64,000 nucleotides of DNA, from NCBI RefSeq assembly GCF_014649955.1, contig NZ_BMUA01000036.1:1-64000 (forward strand), written 5' to 3'. How positions within the stretch are numbered: position 1 is the stretch's first letter; the number at the start of each line of letters is the position of its first letter. The notes under the pieces were generated by a model. The model had not been told where the DNA came from. It saw only the letters and a list, made by a program, of their open reading frames with translations, and made no database searches. Shown piece by piece: positions 15,522 through 24,700 of the stretch. The translations under genes and the position numbers were made by a program. Source of the stretch: Streptomyces violascens (GTDB lineage Bacteria > Actinomycetota > Actinomycetes > Streptomycetales > Streptomycetaceae).

Positions 15522-17018
15522 TCAGAACGGCGGCATCCCCGGGGGGAATTCGAGGTCCACCGCTTCTCGCGGTGTCCGCCATTCCCCCCGGTGGTCGTGG
15601 GTGAACTGGCGGACCTCGTCACCGCCGACGAACGCGAGCAGCGCGCGGCCGTAGATGAACCGGGCGTCGGCCCAGCCGAAGCGGCTCACATGGCTGGCGA
15701 CGATGTCCATGTTCTCGACGGCGCGATCGCGGGCCTCGATGCACTCCTCCCAGCTGGGAAGGCGGTCGAGGCCTGCCGAGACCCTCTTCTTCGCCTCGTT
15801 CTCGATGGCGACCTGCTCGCAGTAGGTGATCCACTCCGCGGTGGTCTGGGGCTCGCGCCCGAGGCCGAACCACTCGGAGTCGTTCCTCACCTTCTCGCGG
15901 AGCCTCTTGGTGATGTAGGCGCCGGGACGAGCGGGGCGCCAGCCGAGGTACCAGGAGTGCAGCAGGACGATGATCTCGTCGGCGTCCATGCCCTCGTCGA
16001 TGAGCTCGCGCAGGCTGAACGCGAGGCGCCTCAGCCCCTCGCCCTGGGTCCAGTTGACCCGGGGGCGCACCTGGCGGGCGATCTGGATGTCCTTGGCCAC
16101 CTGCAGCGGGGAACGGCGGGTCGACCCGGCCTTCCTGCCCCTCCTCGGCCGCTTCGTCTTCCTGGCCTCCGGGGCCTTCTCGGGGCCCGCCGGAGCCGCC
16201 TTCGCGGCTCGGTTGCGTCCGCGCGCAAGTGTTGCTCTCGTGTTTGAAAAACCACGTTCTACCTCAGCTGTCGGGCCGGAGGTAGAAGCGGTACGGGAAG
16301 GGGGCTCAAGGCCGTGAACAGGGGGTCTGCGCAGAACTGTTTCTCCACAGACTTCTCCACAGCTGTATCCACAGGGGCACTTCGCCCTGTCCGGAGTGGC
16401 CCGTGGGACGGGTGTGAGACCGGTGACGCGCCCCTCGTAGCCGGCGACCGGGACGCGGTGGCCCATGGCGGCGTCGTAGACGGGCGGGATGGCGGCCGCG
16501 TACACGGTGGCGGTGGCGGTGTACTTCCGCCCGGGCAGGCGCAGATTGCGCTTGGAGCCGTGAACCAGCCATACAAGTGCGCCGAGTTCGCGCAAATAAG
16601 CCACGTGCCTCTTCAGGCTCGCCCGGCTGATGCCGAGGCGCCCGGCGGTGCCCTCCAGGTCGTACAGGACGGTGCCCGTGCCGTAGTCCATGCGCGCCGC
16701 GAGATCGCGGGCCACGTCGACGGTGACCCTGCTGGCCTTGGCGTGGATCCCGCTCCCCACCAGCCATTCCACCGCCCGCAACCAGGCGCGCGGCTGCGCG
16801 TGACGCGAGGCCGTGGTGAGGACGTCCTGGGCCGCCCGGGCCACCGGCAGCCACGAGCCGGCCCGTTTCCGGGCCCGCCGGACAGGGGAGGGAAGGAACG
16901 GGGAGACATCCCCACGAGGTGCGGATCCAGCCGATCGACCGTGTGCAGAAGCGAAACGATCGGACAGATCTAACGGATTACAGCTGACGAACTGGCAAAC
17001 ATGACCGCTGTGCAGCAT
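15522..17018 (-). CDS. Winged-helix Rep-like protein of linear plasmids
   Basis: A 498-residue protein of a type common on Streptomyces linear plasmids and thought to take part in replication initiation. Residues about 70-165 form a helical/winged-helix domain (LRAVEWLVGSGIHAKAS, then GTAGRLGISRASLKRHVAYL and LGALVWLVHGS). A Cys-rich segment CPCGYSCGEVCGE follows, then a basic linker, and a helical C-terminal domain with RPARPGAYITKRLREKVR. The Cys-rich segment is encoded by three 12-bp DnaA-box-like repeats (16341-16373), so the gene may contain its own origin, as reported for pSLA2-type plasmids. The start is uncertain: AGGAG sits 12 bases upstream. It interrupts the receptor island and is convergent with receptor 2. 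Confidence 0.6.
   Translation of the reverse strand: MLHSGHVCQFVSCNPLDLSDRFASAHGRSAGSAPRGDVSPFLPSPVRRARKRAGSWLPVARAAQDVLTTASRHAQPRAWLRAVEWLVGSGIHAKASRVTVDVARDLAARMDYGTGTVLYDLEGTAGRLGISRASLKRHVAYLRELGALVWLVHGSKRNLRLPGRKYTATATVYAAAIPPVYDAAMGHRVPVAGYEGRVTGLTPVPRATPDRAKCPCGYSCGEVCGETVLRRPPVHGLEPPSRTASTSGPTAEVERGFSNTRATLARGRNRAAKAAPAGPEKAPEARKTKRPRRGRKAGSTRRSPLQVAKDIQIARQVRPRVNWTQGEGLRRLAFSLRELIDEGMDADEIIVLLHSWYLGWRPARPGAYITKRLREKVRNDSEWFGLGREPQTTAEWITYCEQVAIENEAKKRVSAGLDRLPSWEECIEARDRAVENMDIVASHVSRFGWADARFIYGRALLAFVGGDEVRQFTHDHRGEWRTPREAVDLEFPPGMPPF
16341..16373. repeat. Three 12-bp DnaA-box-like direct repeats inside rep-like gene
   Basis: TTCTCCACA at 16341, TTCTCCACA at 16353 and GTATCCACA at 16365, spaced exactly 12 bp, each followed by G. 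They resemble the DnaA box TTNTCCACA and sit within the coding sequence of the Rep-like gene, consistent with an iteron-type origin. Confidence 0.5.
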
Positions 17019-17873
17019 GATGTGTGGTGCACTCCTGATAGGGCTCTGGCATTAGCTGGGGCACTCCCCCTCTCGGGAGCACAAGACGGCTACGGGACGA
17101 CTGCCTTCCTTCGGGGTGGTGGGAGTTACGGCGCCTGACATCTCGTCACAAGACGCAAGTCGCGGGACGCGAGACGGAACAGACGGATCGGCTATCCCTT
17201 CGGGGCCAGTGGCTACCTCCTTCTTTCTTTCTTTCTTCTGGGGTTTCGTTGTGATGGGGACGGTCTCCTTGCTGGGAGGCCGGTGTGGTGCAGAGCGGGT
17301 TCTGGTGAACCGATTTCGCCGATCGGATTGGCGTCCGATGGGCATTCCGTCCGTCGAGTTGGCGCTCGGCCGGTACGGAGACGAGATGTAGAGGCCGCGT
17401 AGTGGTGGTGGCTAAAGCCACCCGCGCGGCACGTGAGCGGTCCCTTGGTTCCACAAGGGCCGGACTCACCCAGTGCGTTACGGCATGACACTCCCTTCGA
17501 CCCGCACAGCTGTGCGCTGTCCGCGCACGGTCGCCGAGGGCATGCCGAAGAGCCCGTGAACGGCGATGACGATGCCGTACGGGTACTGGTGTGCAAAGGA
17601 AATGACGGACCGGCGCCACGGGTGGTTGGCGTTCCCTCCCACGTGGCCCTCCCCCGGGTCGTAATGGCAGGTCACAAGGTGACCTCGATCGAACATACCG
17701 TGCAACCGGTATGCATTCAATCAGCCTTACGGTCCCGGCTTCTTGACTGCGGCAAACCCCTTCACCTACGGGTTCCGGCATACGAGAAGAAGCCCGCGGC
17801 CACCCCCGGCGGGAGCGATGCTCGGCCAGGGATCACCGTACTCTCTCGGGCAGTTGGGTGTGACGCACCCGAC
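17019..17873. other. Intergenic region with ARE-like site and one possible small ORF
   Basis: No certain gene in 855 bp. It holds a hairpin at 17407-17422 (GGTGGC, TAAA, GCCACC), an 18-mer ATACCGTGCAACCGGTAT at 17695-17712 that matches the receptor operator pattern within a longer palindrome (17694-17713), and the possible small ORF annotated separately. Confidence 0.5.
17478..17720 (-). CDS. Possible 80-residue protein, doubtful
   Basis: An open frame beginning with TTG (an ATG lies eight codons further in) whose codons mostly end in G or C, as in real genes here. The product contains DRGHLVTCHYDPGEGHVGG and HQYPYGIVIAVHGLFGMPSA; I recognise no family. The operator-like site 17695-17712 overlaps its 5' end, which would make it a receptor target if it is real. 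It could equally be chance. Confidence 0.25.
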   Translation of the reverse strand: MNAYRLHGMFDRGHLVTCHYDPGEGHVGGNANHPWRRSVISFAHQYPYGIVIAVHGLFGMPSATVRGQRTAVRVEGSVMP

Positions 17874-18518
17874 TCAGCCCGTGACCGCCGCCATGGTTTC
17901 GAGCTCCCGCACCGTGCTCGCGGGGTCGACCTCGACGAGGGCGGCGGGGGTGGCCAGGCACGGCATGACGAGTCGCCAGAAGCCGGACAGCGAGCGGTGG
18001 GACACCCATTGCGGGTCCTTGCGGCCGAGCAGTTCGAAGCCGGTCGTCGCCGCCACGACGGTGGCGACCATGTCGTGCTGCTCCATGTGCTCGGCAAGCA
18101 GGTGCTCGTCGCAGGCCTCCGCCAGCAGCTGCCGCACGCACGCCTGCCATTCCTGACGCAGATTCACGTTGCTGGGGTGGGCCGCCTCGCCGCTCAGCTG
18201 GAAGCCCGCGCGCGACACGACGTCCCTGTGCAGCTGGTCGACCAGGGCGTGCGAGGTGTCGGTCAGGCGCTGCAGGGCGTTCGTGCCGGGGCGCTGGGCG
18301 ATCCAGGCCGCGCGGCGCAGGCTCACGGCCGCCGTCGTCTCCACCGTCGTGGCCAATGCGGCTTTGTTTTCGAAGTGGAAGTGGAGCGCTCCCAGGCTGA
18401 CGCCGGCGCTGGCGCTGATGTCGGCCAGCTTCGCCTGGACGTATCCGTGGCGCTCGAAGGTCTCGGCCGCGGAACGGATCAGCGAGTGGCGGGTGCGCAC
18501 GGCACGTTCCTGTTTCAT
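17874..18518 (-). CDS. Autoregulator receptor homologue 3 (ArpA/AvaR family)
   Basis: A 214-residue third member of the receptor family: MKQERAVRTRHSLIRSAAETF, then a helix-turn-helix ending VSLGALHFHFENKAAL. It is closer in pattern to receptor 2 than to receptor 1 (GALHFHF rather than GALYFHF; C-terminal phrases ATTGFELLGRKDPQW versus AVAGFEALGGQDPQW). Receptors 2 and 3 therefore look like paralogues and probable pseudo-receptors. The start is preceded by GAGGAG. The operator AAACCAGCTTCGCGGTTT lies at 18565-18582, about 47 bp upstream. Confidence 0.78.
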   Translation of the reverse strand: MKQERAVRTRHSLIRSAAETFERHGYVQAKLADISASAGVSLGALHFHFENKAALATTVETTAAVSLRRAAWIAQRPGTNALQRLTDTSHALVDQLHRDVVSRAGFQLSGEAAHPSNVNLRQEWQACVRQLLAEACDEHLLAEHMEQHDMVATVVAATTGFELLGRKDPQWVSHRSLSGFWRLVMPCLATPAALVEVDPASTVRELETMAAVTG

Positions 18519-19539
18519 CACCGGTGGCTCCTCGGGGGATGGGGCTGCACCATGAGAACTTATCAAACCAGCTTCGCGGTTTTGTAACCAGAGCTTGCCC
18601 CGAGTCGTCCGGATCACTCCTGTATGCACGGGCGCCAACCGACTTCCATATGCCCTGAATGCCCCTGTCTGCAGGCTATTTTGATGGGCCATGCAGTAAT
18701 TCTGGCCGCCCCCTTGGCGCTCCCGTACCGGCCATCGGCCGCAGGGGCCGGCCGGCGCTCCGCCACGCCGAGGCCGGCGCCGGGAGGCGGAATCAGGGTG
18801 GGCAATTCTGTTGGAAGGCTGCCAAATCCGGCACCCGGGGCAGAAGTTGAAGGGGCGGCTCCGGATTTGGCTGAGATCCGCCGGGGTTTGCCGGACGATT
18901 TGGGCGCTATATTCCCTCTTGAAAACCAGCATGCAGGTATGTTTTAGTCATCGCCGAGCCCCACGGAGGGGGTCGGCGACCCGCCCGAAGGCGGGCTTCC
19001 CGTCCCTGACGGCCGGGTCGAGGAGAAGGTCGCAGATCGCTGGACGCACAGCCTGACCTGGCCTTTTCCTTAATCCGCTCCGTGGGGTCCCCAGCTCCCG
19101 CAGCCGCACCATCGTCCCCCGGGGTGCGGCTGCGGGCTGTAGTGCCCCACCGCTTCACACGGAAGTACGCAAGACCTTTCTCGACCGAGTCTCGAAAAAA
19201 AACCAGCGGACTGGTACTTTTCCTTCCGAGGTTGAGGTTTGCGGCCGTTCGAGGGGAGCCGTACGTGCACTTGCATCACTCGCGTGCCTGGTGGCAGGCG
19301 GCACACAGGCCGGAGCAGTACGGGTCCGGCGCCGCTCCGCACAGGGACCGCGGACAACTTCCTCCGTACGAGCACCACTTCCGGGGAACCACCGACGACC
19401 AACCGATCGTGCCCAGGCCGCACACGGACCTGAGGAGCCACAGGGGGAGGACCCACCACGTCATGAACGTCTTCGACGCTCACACCGAACCGGCCGGCCG
19501 CACGCCGTCCGGCGCGGCGACGCAGGGGAGGGTCCTTCG
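18519..19539. promoter_or_regulatory. 1-kb control region with three ARE-like operators
   Basis: No convincing gene. It carries AAACCAGCTTCGCGGTTT (18565-18582, for receptor 3), AAACCAGCATGCAGGTAT (18923-18940) and AAACCAGCGGACTGGTAC (19200-19217). The last two lie 600 and 320 bp before the StrR-like activator. The DNA around 18880-18955 is AT-rich for this replicon and may hold a promoter. This is where the hormone circuit most plausibly enters the peptide cluster. Confidence 0.55.
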
Positions 19540-20550
19540 ATGAGTCTCGACCTGGCGGCGCCCGCCGAGGACACCCAGGCCGCCGAGGCCCAGCGCCCCG
19601 CCGGACAGCAGGCCACCGTCGCGATCGAATCGCTGCAGCCCTCCGACTCCCCCCGGGCGGGCGGCCTCAACGACGAGCACGCGCAGATCCTGGCCGAACT
19701 CGACTCCCCGCTCCCGCCGATCCTGGTGCACCGCGCCTCCATGCGGGTCATCGACGGCATGCACCGGCTGCGCGCGGCCCGGCTGCGCGGCGACAAGAAC
19801 ATCGAGGTCGAGTTCTTCGACGGCGAGGCCGAGGACGCCTTCGCGCTCGCCGTCAAGCTCAACGTCGTCCACGGGCTGCCGCTCTCGCAGGCCGAGCGCA
19901 CCGCGGCCGCCACCCGCATCGTCACCGCCCGCCCGCACTGGTCGGACCGCCGCATCGCCGCCAACACCGGCCTCGCGGCCGGCACCGTGGCCGCCATCCG
20001 GCGCCGTTCAACCGTGCAGAGCGAGCAGTTGAACGCCCGGGCCGGACGCGACGGACGCATCCGCCCGCTGCACGCCGCCGAAGGCCGCATCCGCGCCAGC
20101 CAGGTCATCGCCGCCCACCCCGACGCGTCCCTGCGCGAGATCGCCCAGCGCGCCGGCATCGCGACCGCGACCGCCAAGGACGTACGCGACCGGATCCGCC
20201 AGGGCCAGGACCCGGTGCCCCAGCGCACCCGGGCCGCCGTCCAGCTGCCCGCGCCCCGGGCGGCCGAGACCCCGGCCCGCCCGGCCACCGGCCGCGCCAC
20301 CACCCGCACCTCGGCCGCCGCCCTCTCGATGATCCTGCCCAACATGAGCAAGGACCCCTCGCTGCGCACGGAGGCGGGGCGCATGCTCCTGCAGCTGATG
20401 AACCTGCACTCCATCGGCGACGAGGCCAAGTGGCGCCGGCTCGCCCAGAGCGTGCCCCGCCACCGCGCGGCGACGCTCGCCCAGGCCGCCCGCCGCTGCG
20501 CCGACCACTGGCTGCGCCTGGCCCACGAACTCGAGATGCGGTGCTCATGA
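19540..20550 (+). CDS. StrR/NovG-like pathway activator with ParB-type domain
   Basis: A 336-residue regulator. Residues about 25-110 are a ParB N-terminal-like domain (PPILVHRASMRVIDGMHRLRAARLRG). A second half carries helix-turn-helix-like segments (WSDRRIAANTGLAAGTVAAI, then ASLREIAQRAGIATATAKDV). This architecture is that of StrR, NovG and Bbr, cluster-specific activators of antibiotic operons, not of plasmid partition ParB. The ATG follows GGGGAGGG. It stands first in the peptide cluster and has two receptor-type operators upstream, so it may link the hormone signal to biosynthesis. Confidence 0.75.
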   Translation: MSLDLAAPAEDTQAAEAQRPAGQQATVAIESLQPSDSPRAGGLNDEHAQILAELDSPLPPILVHRASMRVIDGMHRLRAARLRGDKNIEVEFFDGEAEDAFALAVKLNVVHGLPLSQAERTAAATRIVTARPHWSDRRIAANTGLAAGTVAAIRRRSTVQSEQLNARAGRDGRIRPLHAAEGRIRASQVIAAHPDASLREIAQRAGIATATAKDVRDRIRQGQDPVPQRTRAAVQLPAPRAAETPARPATGRATTRTSAAALSMILPNMSKDPSLRTEAGRMLLQLMNLHSIGDEAKWRRLAQSVPRHRAATLAQAARRCADHWLRLAHELEMRCS

Positions 20551-20918
20551 CCGCCCACGACGCACCGCGCACTCTCGGGAAACCTCGTCCCTCCTTACGA
20601 GTCCCGAGCGGAGAGCACGGTGGACACCAGGCAGCACAGGAGAACCGGAACCTGCGGAACGGTTCAGGAACGCACCCAGAAATTGCACCCGGGCCGGTTC
20701 GCGGAAACGGCCAGCATCATGAGCCTCTGCCGAAAACGACTGCTGAGCTGGTCGATTCAGTTCCGCAGACCGACCGGGTGACAACCGGGCCGGATTCCAC
20801 TTCGACATTCGAATCCCACAGAGAATTTTATGGAGGAGCCGTGCGAACAGCTTCGCGGCGCCAGCCGGACCCGAAGAGCGCGATATCCGTCCCGGCCTTC
20901 ACCGATGGCGAGGTGTGA
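20547..20918 (+). CDS. Doubtful ORF between activator and thioesterase
   Basis: A 123-residue frame that overlaps the activator stop by ATGA and ends four bases before the thioesterase start. The protein is hydrophilic with no recognisable domain, and codon use is weak, with several A/T third positions. The region (20551-20921, 371 bp) otherwise looks like a promoter region for the biosynthetic operon. The neat overlap is the only argument for it. Confidence 0.2.
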   Translation: MTAHDAPRTLGKPRPSLRVPSGEHGGHQAAQENRNLRNGSGTHPEIAPGPVRGNGQHHEPLPKTTAELVDSVPQTDRVTTGPDSTSTFESHREFYGGAVRTASRRQPDPKSAISVPAFTDGEV

Positions 20919-20921
20919 GAA

Positions 20922-21707
20922 ATGAGCGCCGAATTCGCCGAGCTGGTGGCCGAGACCCCGTTCATCTGGCGGGCCCGCAGGCCCGGTGCCCGCCACCGCC
21001 TGATCTGCTTCCCGCACGCGGGCGCCGGAGCGGGCGCGTACGCCGACTGGGCCGAACTCCTGCCGCCGGAGATCGAACTCGCGGCCGTCCAGCTGCCCGG
21101 GCGCCAGAACCGGATCGCCGAGGACCCGCCGGCCGCCGTCGGGCCGCTGGTCAGGGTGCTCACCCAGGCGCTGCGGCCGGTCATGGACGGGCCGTTCTCC
21201 TTCTTCGGGCACTCCGGCGGCGCCACCCTCGCCTTCGAGGTGGCCCGGGCCCTCGAGGCCAAGGGCGGGCCGCGGCCCAGCCGCCTGTTCCTGTCCGCGC
21301 AGCCCGCGCCCGGCCTGCTCGGCGAGGTGGCGCAGCTGCACGACCTCACCGACGACGAGCTCGCCGCCGAGATCGTGCGCCTGGGCGGCATCGAGCCGGA
21401 GATCGCCGAGGACGAGGACGTCATGGACTCGCTCCTGCCCACCCTGCGGGCGGACTTCGACCTGTGGGAGAACCACCGCATCGAGCCGGGCCCCCGCCTC
21501 GCCACCCCCATCACGGTGCTGGCCGGCGACGACGACCCCCGGGCCCCGCTGGACACGCTCGGCCCCTGGCGCGAGCAGACCGATGCCGGCTTCGACAGCC
21601 GCTTCTATGCGGGCGGCCACTTCTACTTCCTCGACAAGACCGCCGAGGTGGTCGCCTTCATCAGCCAGACACTGCTGGCGCCCGAGATGGCAGGGAGAGC
21701 CTCATGA
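20922..21707 (+). CDS. Type II thioesterase
   Basis: A 261-residue alpha/beta hydrolase of the GrsT/RifR type that removes wrong or stalled acyl groups from carrier domains. Visible are the lead ICFPHAGAGAGAY, the nucleophile elbow FFGHSGG (Ser at the centre of GHSGG), DDDPRAPL for the acid and GGHFYFL for the catalytic His. The ATG follows GAGG by nine bases. Its stop overlaps the next start (ATGA), so it is coupled to the acyl ligase-KR-T gene. Confidence 0.88.
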   Translation: MSAEFAELVAETPFIWRARRPGARHRLICFPHAGAGAGAYADWAELLPPEIELAAVQLPGRQNRIAEDPPAAVGPLVRVLTQALRPVMDGPFSFFGHSGGATLAFEVARALEAKGGPRPSRLFLSAQPAPGLLGEVAQLHDLTDDELAAEIVRLGGIEPEIAEDEDVMDSLLPTLRADFDLWENHRIEPGPRLATPITVLAGDDDPRAPLDTLGPWREQTDAGFDSRFYAGGHFYFLDKTAEVVAFISQTLLAPEMAGRAS

Positions 21708-24700
21708 GCACGCCCCAAGCGATCGACCCGTCCCGGGTCGCCGAACTCGCCGCCGCCGCCCGGGCCGTGCCCGGCGTCCAGGAGGCCGTCGCGGTCGTAC
21801 GCCAGGGCGCACGGCCCGCCGCGGCCCCGGCAGCCGCCCCGGAGCAGCCCGAGCAGAACGCGCCCGAGCCGGTGGAGCCCGTCGGCACGGCCGCTTCGAA
21901 GAAACCTTCCTCCCAGGTGTACGGCGGTGAGCTGCACATACCGGCGGGCGCCCCCACCACCCTGCAGGGCGCCCTGCGCACCGCCGCCGAACTCGCCCCG
22001 GCCAAGGGCACCGTCTACCTGCGCCGCGACAGCGAGCCCGACCTGCAGACCTACCCCGAGCTCCTCGCCGAGGCCGAGCGGGTGCTGGCCGGGCTGCGCG
22101 CGGCAGGTCTGGAGCCGGGGGACGCGGCGCTGTTCCAGTTCGACGACCACCGCGCCTACATGACCGCGTTCTGGGCCTGTGTGCTCGGCGGGTTCGTACC
22201 GACGCCGGTCGCCGTGGCCACCACGTACACCTCGCACAACGAGACCAACCGCAAGCTGTTCGGCGCCTGGAACCTGCTCGACCACCCGGTCGTGCTGACC
22301 GACGCCGCGACCGCGCCCGCGCTCAGCGAGGTCCGCGAGCTGTGGGGCGAGTCCACCGTGCGGATCCTCACCGTCGAGAAGCTCGCCCGGCACGAGCGGG
22401 ACGGCCACTGGTTCCCGACCCGGCCCGAGACGCCCGTCTTCAACCTGCTGACCTCCGGCAGCACCGGCGTCCCCAAGTGCGTCCAGCACACCAACGCCAG
22501 CGCTGCGGCCCGCAGCTGGGCCGTCATCCAGGGCCGCGGCTACACCGAGGACGACGTCAGCGTCATCTGGATGCCGCTCGACCACGTCACGATCGTCTTC
22601 TACAACATCCGCGACATGTTCCTGCGGGCCCAGCACGTCAACGGCCGCATCGACGACTTCCTCGCCGACCCGCTGTCCTGGCTGGACTCCCTGGAGCACT
22701 ACGGCGCCACCAACACCTGGGCGCCCAACTTCGCGTTCGCGCTCATCAACGAGCAGGCCGACGAGATCGCCAGGCGCAGCTGGGACCTGTCGAAGGTGCG
22801 CGAGTTCACCAACGGCGGCGAGCCGGTCGTGGCCGGCACCTCCCACCGCTTCCTCGAACTGCTCGCCCCGCACGGCCTGCCGGCCACCGCGATGGCGCCG
22901 GCCTGGGGCATGTCGGAGACCTGCTCGGGCGTCACGTACTCCACCCAGAGCCGCGAGGACCGCACCGCCGGGACCGTGGTCGTGGCCCCCTCCTCCTTCG
23001 ACACCGAGCTCCGCTTCCTCGACGAGGGCGACAGGGGCGGCCAGGACGCGGTCGCCTTCTCCACCGTCGGCGGCCCGCTGCCCGGCGTCACCATCCGCGT
23101 CGTCGACCCGGACGGAGCGGTCCTGCCGCAGGACCGCATCGGCGAGCTCCAGATCCGCGGCGTCACGATGATGCGCGGCTACCACGGCAACGCCGAGGCC
23201 AACCAGGCCGCCTTCGACCCCGAGGGCTGGTTCCGCACCGGCGACCTGGCCTTCGTCCACGAGGGCGCACTCGTCATCGCGGGCCGCAAGAAGGACCAGA
23301 TCGTGGTCCGCGGCGCCAACTACATCGCCCACGAGCTGGAGAGCGTGGTCGAGGAGGTCGACGGCGTACGGGTCACCTTCTCGGCGGCCGCCGGCGTACG
23401 CGAACCGGGCGAGGGATCGGACCGCCTGGTCGTCTTCTTCGTCCCCACCCGCTGGGACAACGACTCCCTCGCACGGACCTTCACCGAGATCCGCGCCCGG
23501 CTCGGCCGCGAGGCAGGCCTCGCCCCCGACCTGCTCGTGCCGGTCACCGACGCCGAGTTCCCCAAGACCGCCAGCGGCAAGATCCAGCGCGCCGCCCTCG
23601 TCGCCGACCTGCGCGCCGGACGCTTCGCCGACCGCATCGCCCAGGACGACGACTCGGACGCCGGCACCGGCACCCTCTTCTTCGAGCGCCAGTGGTCGCG
23701 CCTGGACGAGGCGAGCAGCACCGAACCGGCCGACGGGGTACGCCTCGTGTTCGCCGAGCCCGGCCAGATCAAGCGCCTCGGTCTCGACGGCGTCGTTTCG
23801 GTCGTGGTCACCCGGGGCGACTCCTTCGTCCACGCGGCACCCGACCTCTTCCACGTCACCCCGGGCGACGCCGGCCAGCTGCGCCACGTGCTGGCCGACG
23901 TCACCGCACGCCACGGCCGCATCTCCTCGGTGGTGTACGCCTGGTCGCTGCCCGCCGACGGCGCCCAGGGCGACCCGGCCGAGCGCCTGGCGGCCATCAG
24001 CGCCGAACTGACCTCCCTGGTCGCGGCGCTGGAGGACCTCCAGGCCCAAGGCAGCCGCCCGCTGCTGCTCCTGCTCACCGCGGGCTCCGTCCACGTACGC
24101 CCCTGGGACCGCATCGACCTGGCCACCTGCGCCCTGCCGGGCCTGGTGCGCACCGCGGCCGGCGAGATCGCCGGGGCCACCGTCCGCCAGCTCGACCTGC
24201 CGGCCGACCGCGAGAAGTGGGCGCAGGCCGTACGCGCCGAGCTCGCCGACCGCACCCACACCGGCGTCGTCGCCGCCCGCGAGGGCCTGCGCTGGCAGCC
24301 GCGGCTGCGGCCGGTCCCCGAGACCGAGGCCGAGGGCGCCCCGGCGATCACGCCGGGCGGGCTCTACCTGGTCACCGGCGGCCTCGGCGGCATCGCCCAC
24401 GACCTCGCCGGATACCTGGCCGCCGCCTACGGCGTGAAGCTCCTGCTGGTCGGCCGCTCGGTGCCCAAGGGCGCCAAGGCCGAGGCCCTCGAAGACCTGA
24501 CCGCGCTCGGCCAGGTCATCTACCGCCGGGCCGACGTCGCCAGCGCCGACCAGCTGGGAGCTGCCGTCGCCGACGCCGAGGAGCACTTCGGCCGCACCCT
24601 GGACGGCGTCCTGCACCTGGCCGCCGCCGATGTGAGCGGCCAGCGCAAGAACCTGGAGGAGCACACCCTGGCCCGCGAGAGCGCGGCCACCTTCGCCGAG

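Noticed and set aside
19540..20550. A second partition ParB
   Set aside because: No ParA partner or palindromic sites adjoin it, and the domain layout matches StrR/NovG activators at the head of an antibiotic cluster.
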